Source: Streptomyces katrae (GTDB lineage Bacteria > Actinomycetota > Actinomycetes > Streptomycetales > Streptomycetaceae). From it: a stretch of DNA of 64,000 nucleotides. Position 1 is the stretch's first letter. Every line of letters starts with the position of its first letter. The stretch lies in NCBI RefSeq assembly GCF_002028425.1, contig NZ_CP020042.1:806001-870000 (forward strand), in the 5' to 3' direction. A model generated the notes under the pieces. It did not search any database, was not told where the DNA came from, and saw only the letters and a program-made list of their open reading frames with translations. The position numbers were made by a program, and so were the translations under genes. This document shows positions 59,748 to 64,000 of the stretch, in pieces.

Positions 59748-60973
59748 CGGATGGCTCCAAGCGCGGGGGTGGGGGTGTAGGTCACGGGGAGCGCGGTCAG
59801 GCCGCGCAGCCAGGGCGAGGGGCGCCGGGTCAGTTCGGCGGCCGGTCCGGCGAGGTCGACGTCGGGGAGACGGTCGAGGAGGACCTCGATGCCGGTCCGG
59901 GCGATGACCTCGGCGACCTCCTGGGCCGGGAAGGGGCAGCGGTGTTCGCCGTGGCCGAAGGAGAAGAAGGCGTTGTTCCCGCCGGTGAGGGCGCCCGTGT
60001 CGGCGCGTACGTGCGGGTCGCCGTTGGCGGCGGCCAGGCCCAGCAGGACCAGGTCGCCGCGGGCGATGGTGCGGCCGCCCAGCTTGGTGTCGCGGGTGGT
60101 CCAGCGTCCGGCGACGTTCTGGGTCGGGGTGTCCTCCCAGAGCACTTCGTTCATGGCCTCGCCGACGCTGTGGCGGCCGCCGGCGAGGGAGGCGGCGAAG
60201 CGGTCGTCGGTGAGCATCAGGCGCAGCGAGTTGCCGATCCAGTCGGCGGTGGGCTGGTGTCCGGCGGCCATCATCACCATCAGGTCCTGGGCCACCTCGA
60301 CGAGGGTGAACCCGGCGGTGTTGGCGAGCATCCGGGAGGCGACGTCGGGGCCGGGGGCCTCGGCCTTGGCGGCGAGCAGCGCGTACATGGACTCGCCGAG
60401 GTGGCGCTGGCCCTCCAGGGCCCCCTCCCGGCCGTTGATCATGTCGTTCATGGCGGTGACGAGGCCGGGGCCCTGTGCGTCGGGGAAGCCGTAGATGCGG
60501 GCGAGGACGCGCAGCGGCAGCAGCATGGCGTACTCGCCGACGATGTCGCAGGAGCCCTTGCCGCAGAGTCCGTCGATCAGCTCGTCGGCGAAGCGTTCGG
60601 CGTGGCCCCTGAGTTCGAAGGGGTCGACGGATTCGAGGGCCGCGCTGATGACGGCGGCTCGCTCGCGGTGGCGTTCGCCGGTGGTGTAGAGGACGGAGCC
60701 CTGCTTGCGGCCGATCATCGGCAGGAGCGGCCAGTCCGCGGGGATGCGGTCCCACTGGTTCCACAGGCCGGAGTCGCGGGAGAAGAGCAGCGGGTCGCTG
60801 GTGACCTGGTGCAGTTCGCGGTAGCCGAGGACCAGCCAGGCCGGGACGTCCCCGTCGAGCACGACGGGGGCGACGGCGCCGTGGTCGCGGCGCATCTCCC
60901 GGTAGAGCTCGGCGGGGTCGCTCTGGAAGCGGGGTCCGCCGAGGTAGACGGGCTGGGGCTCGGGGCTGGTCAC
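59744..60973 (-). CDS. Cytochrome P450, CYP157-like, lacking the ExxR arginine
   Basis: 409 aa. The heme loop FGHGEHRCPFPAQ keeps the Cys ligand and the I-helix reads AAGHQPT. The K-helix segment is NEVLWEDTPT where the partner P450 has EETLRWATPT, so the near-universal ExxR Arg is Trp here. Absence of ExxR is a published trait of the CYP157 family. GTG 60973 follows GGAG. It lies 104 bp after cvnD across a small tandem repeat and overlaps the next P450. Catalytic competence is uncertain; it may modulate its CYP154 partner. Confidence 0.88.
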   Translation of the reverse strand: MTSPEPQPVYLGGPRFQSDPAELYREMRRDHGAVAPVVLDGDVPAWLVLGYRELHQVTSDPLLFSRDSGLWNQWDRIPADWPLLPMIGRKQGSVLYTTGERHRERAAVISAALESVDPFELRGHAERFADELIDGLCGKGSCDIVGEYAMLLPLRVLARIYGFPDAQGPGLVTAMNDMINGREGALEGQRHLGESMYALLAAKAEAPGPDVASRMLANTAGFTLVEVAQDLMVMMAAGHQPTADWIGNSLRLMLTDDRFAASLAGGRHSVGEAMNEVLWEDTPTQNVAGRWTTRDTKLGGRTIARGDLVLLGLAAANGDPHVRADTGALTGGNNAFFSFGHGEHRCPFPAQEVAEVIARTGIEVLLDRLPDVDLAGPAAELTRRPSPWLRGLTALPVTYTPTPALGAIR

Positions 60974-61025
60974 TGCGGGGGCTCCGGGAGGGTGCGGGGG
61001 ACGGCCCTCGGTGGAGGGCTCTGGT

Positions 61026-61074
61026 CTCGGGGGCTCGGGGGGCTCGGAGGCTCGGAGGCTCGGGGGCTCGGGGG
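61026..61074 (-). repeat. 8-bp tandem repeat just past the cvnD stop codon
   Basis: Six units of ctcggggg/ctcggagg (plus strand) occupy 61026-61074, ending 3 bp from the TAA of cvnD (61078-61080). Unit length is 8 bp except one of 9. Confidence 0.8.
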
Positions 61075-61077
61075 CTG

Positions 61078-61686
61078 TTACGAGAGGGGCTGGAGGCTGC
61101 GGAGGTGCTGGAGGTGCTGGACGAGGGAGATGAGCACCTGCTTGCTGGACTCGCGGGAGCGGGCGTCGCACAACAGCAGGGGGACCTCGGGCGGCAGGTC
61201 GAGGGCGGTGCGGATCTGGTCGGGGGTGTGGGCGGGCCCGCCGAAGTCGTTGCAGGCGACGACGAAGGGCGTGCCGTGGTGTTCGAGGCGGTCGATGGCG
61301 TACCAGGAGTCCGCGAGCCGCCGGGTGTCGACGAGGACGACCGCGCCGAGGGTGCCGGAGAACAGGCGGTCCCACAGGAACCAGAACCGCTCCTGGCCGG
61401 GGGCGCCGAACAGGTAGAGCACGTTGCGGGCGTCGAGGGTGATCCGGCCGAAGTCGAAGGCGACGGTGGTGGAGGTCTTCCTGGCGATGCCCTCGGTGTG
61501 GTCGACGGCCTCGCCGGCCTGGGTCATCGTCTCCTCGGTGTTCAGCGGGCGGATCTCGCTGACCGAGCGGACCATGGTGGTCTTGCCGACGCCGAAGCCG
61601 CCCACGATCACGATCTTCAGGCCGTTGTCGGCGGTCGTGCTGAGTGCCTGCCGGGGCGCGCCCGGGTCAGAGGTTGCGGAGTCCAA
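61078..61686 (-). CDS. cvnD: CvnD, conservon small GTPase
   Basis: 202 aa. Ras-like GTP-binding protein with P-loop GGFGVGKTT, switch II region FGAPGQERFWFLWD and ACNDF in place of the NKxD box, all typical of CvnD proteins. These act with CvnA-C at the membrane in a system likened to G-protein signalling, affecting aerial growth and antibiotic output in S. coelicolor. TTG 61686 lies inside the end of cvnC with GGAG 10 nt upstream, so the two genes overlap by 20 bp. Confidence 0.9.
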   Translation of the reverse strand: MDSATSDPGAPRQALSTTADNGLKIVIVGGFGVGKTTMVRSVSEIRPLNTEETMTQAGEAVDHTEGIARKTSTTVAFDFGRITLDARNVLYLFGAPGQERFWFLWDRLFSGTLGAVVLVDTRRLADSWYAIDRLEHHGTPFVVACNDFGGPAHTPDQIRTALDLPPEVPLLLCDARSRESSKQVLISLVQHLQHLRSLQPLS

Positions 61687-62023
61687 CGAGCACCTGCTCC
61701 AGGAGTTCGGGTTCGGGAAGGCGGTACGCCGTGGCCCGCGGGTGCCGGGCGCTGACGCGGCCGGCGGCCAGGAGGTCGGCGAGCAGGATCCGTGTGATCG
61801 ACACCGGCAGGCCCAGTTCGGCCGCCACCTCCACGACGGCGGTGGGGTGGCGGCACATCCGCAGGATGGCCGCGTGTTCCGACTGCATCCCGGGGACGGG
61901 GTCGCATTCGGCGACGATGAGGGTCACCAGGTCGAGGGCGTCGCCGCCGGAGCGGCTGCGGCCGCCGGTGAGGGTGTAGAGCCGGTCCGGGGAGTCGTCC
62001 CGGCCCGGCCGGACGCGGCTCAA
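61667..62023 (-). CDS. cvnC: CvnC, conservon DUF742 protein
   Basis: 118 aa. DUF742 winged-helix-like protein: DRLYTLTGGRSRS, LVTLIVAECDPVPGMQSEHAAILRMC, VAAELGLPVSITRILLADL and a C-terminal PEPELLEQVLVGLRNL. In conservons it bridges the roadblock protein CvnB and the GTPase CvnD. TTG 62023 overlaps the TGA of cvnB (TTGA), the usual coupling; no better start exists in frame. Confidence 0.9.
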   Translation of the reverse strand: MSRVRPGRDDSPDRLYTLTGGRSRSGGDALDLVTLIVAECDPVPGMQSEHAAILRMCRHPTAVVEVAAELGLPVSITRILLADLLAAGRVSARHPRATAYRLPEPELLEQVLVGLRNL

Positions 62024-62421
62024 CCCCGGGGCCTGGCGGTCAGATGCTCGCTCAGCTGCTCCACCAGTTCGGACATGTTGTGGCCGACGAGTCCGGCGTC
62101 GGCGTCCTCGGCCGCGACGAGGGCGAGGTGGGCGCCCTCGCCGGCCTCGACGATGAAGAGGATCCCGCCGTAGAACTCGGCCATGGCGGAGCGGACTCCG
62201 CCGGTTCCGTCGCCGAACTCGATGGAGGCTCCGTGCGAGAGGCTCTGGATACCGGCGGCGATGGCGGCGAGCTGGTCGGCCTGGTCGACGGAGAGCTCGG
62301 GGGTGCGGCACAGCTTGAGGCCGTCGCGGGAGAGCACGAGGGCGTGCCGGGCGCCGGGGGTGCGCTCCAGGAGTCCTTCCAGGAGCCAGCTGAGCTTCTC
62401 GTCGGTGGTGGAGCCGGTCAT
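62020..62421 (-). CDS. cvnB: CvnB, conservon roadblock/LC7 protein
   Basis: 133 aa. Roadblock/LC7 fold: LSWLLEGLLERTPGARHALVLSRDGL, DQADQLAAIAAGIQSL and GILFIVEAGEGAHLALVAA. These proteins act as regulators of small GTPases, matching CvnD two genes on. ATG 62421 overlaps the cvnA stop (ATGA). Confidence 0.92.
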   Translation of the reverse strand: MTGSTTDEKLSWLLEGLLERTPGARHALVLSRDGLKLCRTPELSVDQADQLAAIAAGIQSLSHGASIEFGDGTGGVRSAMAEFYGGILFIVEAGEGAHLALVAAEDADAGLVGHNMSELVEQLSEHLTARPRG

Positions 62422-63989
62422 CTCGTGTCGCCTTCCGGGTGCGGGGGATTCGTGGGCTGCTGCCGCGCCGGCGCGTCGCGCACGGCCTGGCGGAAGCTGC
62501 CGAAGCGGGCGGCGGACCGGGACGCGCCGGTGGGGGCGCTCTGGGTGCGGGGCGCCGGTGACGCGGCGTCGGGCCCTTCGGGGTGGGCGGCGGCCAGGGC
62601 ACGGCCGCGCCGTCGCTGGGGCAGTCCGCTCTCGCCGAGGACCGGGGCCGGGCCGGCGTGTCCGGGGTCGTGGGGGTCGGCGGGGCCGCCAGGCGATGCT
62701 CCGGCCTCCGGGCGCGGGGCGGGCGCGGGGGCCGCCGGCGCGGGGGCGCGGTCCGCTGCGGGGGCGCGGCCCGGTGCGAGGGCGCGGTCCGGTCCGGCGG
62801 TGGGGGCCGGTCCCGCCGTCGGGGCCGCGAGGAGCGGCGGGGCCGGGACGGGTTCGGCCGGGGCGTGGCTGATCAGCTCCTCCGGGATCCTCATCAGCGC
62901 GCCGGTGCCGCCGCGCGCGGAGGGGCGGAAGGAGACGGTCAGGCCGTGCTTGCGGGCGAGGCGGCCGACGACGGCCAGGCCGAGGCGGGTGCCGGAGAGC
63001 CCGGCGAGGTCCAGGGTCTCGGCGCCGACGGCCTGTTCGGCGCGGCGCAGCTGGAGCTCGCTCATGACGAGGCCGCTGTCCTCGACGGTGATGACGATCC
63101 CGGCCGGGACCTCCTCCACGTAGACGTGGACCTCGGCGGTGGGCGGGGAGAAGTTCGCGGCGTTGTCGAGGAGCTCGGCGAGGGCGTGCATGACGCCCTC
63201 GGCGGCGTGCCCGGCGACGGCGGCCGTGCTGGTGGAGTGCAGCCGGACGCGCTGGTAGCCGCCGATGCGGCCCATGGCGCCGCGCAGGATCGACTCCATG
63301 ACGATGGGCTTGGCCCAGCGGCGGCCCGAGCGGGCGCCGGTGAGGACGGCGATGGAGTCGGCGAGGCGGCCGGCCTGGGCGGTGCGGTGGTCGAGGTGCA
63401 GGAGGTCGCCCAGGACCTCCTCGTCGGCGTGCTTGTGTTCCATCTCGCGCAGGTCGGCGAGCATTCCGGTGGCCAGGGCCTGCATCCGGCCGGCCGCGTT
63501 GGCGGCGGCGGCCATGGCGGCGGCCCGGCCCGACTGGGCGCGCCGCAGTTCCTCGCCCAGCCGCTCGCGGGTGGCCTGCTGGGCGGCGGCCAGGTGGTCG
63601 AGTTCGGCGGCGTGGGCGGCGGTGAGCCGGGCCGCGTCGGCGGTGCGGGCCGCCGTCAGCCGGTCTGTCTCGGCCGCGTGCCCGGCGGTGAGCCGGGCGA
63701 TCTGGGCGCTGTGGTCCGCGGTGAGCCGGGCGAGTTCGGCGGAGAGGTCCGCGCTCTCGCGGGCCGCGTCGGCGGTCAGCCGGGCGATGTACGCGTCACG
63801 GGTGGTGACTTCCCCGGCGAGGAGGGCCAGGCTGCCGCGCAGCTGCCGGGTGGTGCGTGCCCACCAGGTCACGGCGTAGGCGGCGAGGGCCAGCAGCAGG
63901 GTGCCGAAGGCGGCGAACCAGGCCAGTGGGAGGCGTACCCCCGACGGTGCCGCGGCCACCGCCGCCGCGGAGATGGTGCCCGCGGCCAC
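62418..63989 (-). CDS. cvnA: CvnA, conservon membrane histidine-kinase-like protein (start near window edge)
   Basis: About 523 aa visible. One TM helix (LAWFAAFGTLLLALAAYAVTWWA) leads into a long coiled coil (about 55-150) with heptad-like ARLTADxAxE repeats. A dimerisation segment and a HATPase domain follow (about 240-370; LAELLDNAANFSPP N-box, VEDSGLVMS, GTRLGLAVVGRLA), then an Ala/Pro-rich tail. Conservon sensors lack a proven phosphotransfer role. GTG 63989 is the first start in frame, but the true start may lie beyond 64000. First gene of the cvnABCD-P450-P450 operon. Confidence 0.85.
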   Translation of the reverse strand: MAAGTISAAAVAAAPSGVRLPLAWFAAFGTLLLALAAYAVTWWARTTRQLRGSLALLAGEVTTRDAYIARLTADAARESADLSAELARLTADHSAQIARLTAGHAAETDRLTAARTADAARLTAAHAAELDHLAAAQQATRERLGEELRRAQSGRAAAMAAAANAAGRMQALATGMLADLREMEHKHADEEVLGDLLHLDHRTAQAGRLADSIAVLTGARSGRRWAKPIVMESILRGAMGRIGGYQRVRLHSTSTAAVAGHAAEGVMHALAELLDNAANFSPPTAEVHVYVEEVPAGIVITVEDSGLVMSELQLRRAEQAVGAETLDLAGLSGTRLGLAVVGRLARKHGLTVSFRPSARGGTGALMRIPEELISHAPAEPVPAPPLLAAPTAGPAPTAGPDRALAPGRAPAADRAPAPAAPAPAPRPEAGASPGGPADPHDPGHAGPAPVLGESGLPQRRRGRALAAAHPEGPDAASPAPRTQSAPTGASRSAARFGSFRQAVRDAPARQQPTNPPHPEGDTR

Positions 63990-64000
63990 CGCCGTGACCA

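Overview
The window is high-GC actinobacterial chromosome, almost certainly from Streptomyces or a close relative. The evidence is strong GC3 codon bias, frequent GTG and TTG starts, ATGA/GTGA/TTGA stop-start overlaps, a rodlin, a DasR-type (dre) chitinase operator, a cvnABCD conservon with trailing P450s, SpoIIE-type PP2C phosphatases fused to RsbW-like kinases, and a large LuxR (LAL) regulator. There is no phage, IS element, CRISPR array or ordinary tRNA.

Layout. 1-3.1 kb: an Ohr peroxidase (cut by the window edge) divergent from OhrR across a shared palindrome, then a MarR repressor divergent from a DHA2-type MFS exporter. 3.3-17.6 kb: a five-gene operon (DUF4132, a 1654-aa unknown, MoxR AAA ATPase, a DUF5682-VWA fusion, a SWIM-finger protein) matching the enterobacterial yeh/molR gene set. 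17.7-21.5 kb: a DUF6777 membrane protein with a mucin-like tail, an erythromycin-esterase-like enzyme, and a double-MerR regulator. 21.6-30.2 kb: an MMPL exporter, a single-chain KS-AT-ACP-AONS synthase and a Sfp-type phosphopantetheinyl transferase, read here as a compact lipid-like alpha-aminoketone cluster. 30.4-41.2 kb: a signalling block with three SpoIIE phosphatases, a stand-alone LuxR HTH, a soluble Ser/Thr kinase, a cyclase-family hydrolase and three consecutive secreted glycine-rich proteins. 41.3-47.5 kb: a sugar ABC transporter whose permease looks frameshifted, a lipoprotein nuclease, a rodlin and an N-terminally truncated GH19 chitinase fused to its dre operator. 47.5-57.3 kb: LAL regulator, subtilase, DUF1838 and DUF1996 proteins, an ECF sigma/anti-sigma pair and a secreted alpha/beta hydrolase. 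57.4-58.4 kb: a structured RNA and an adjacent conserved protein. 58.5-64 kb: the conservon with a CYP154-like and a CYP157-like P450.

The most unusual object is the RNA at 57431-57574 on the minus strand. It has complete T, acceptor and D arms of a tRNA in circularly permuted order, closed by a long bulged stem where the anticodon arm should be, and followed by a strong terminator. This is the architecture of bacterial Y RNAs of the YrlA type. No TROVE/Ro protein is in the window; the adjacent same-strand gene is a conserved protein of unknown function. Other points worth a second look are the single-polypeptide KS-AT-ACP-AONS synthase with its own PPTase and MMPL exporter, the three monocistronic glycine-rich secreted proteins, the DUF5682-VWA fusion, the P450 lacking the K-helix ExxR arginine, and three GC-rich tandem-repeat arrays that each sit at a stop codon.
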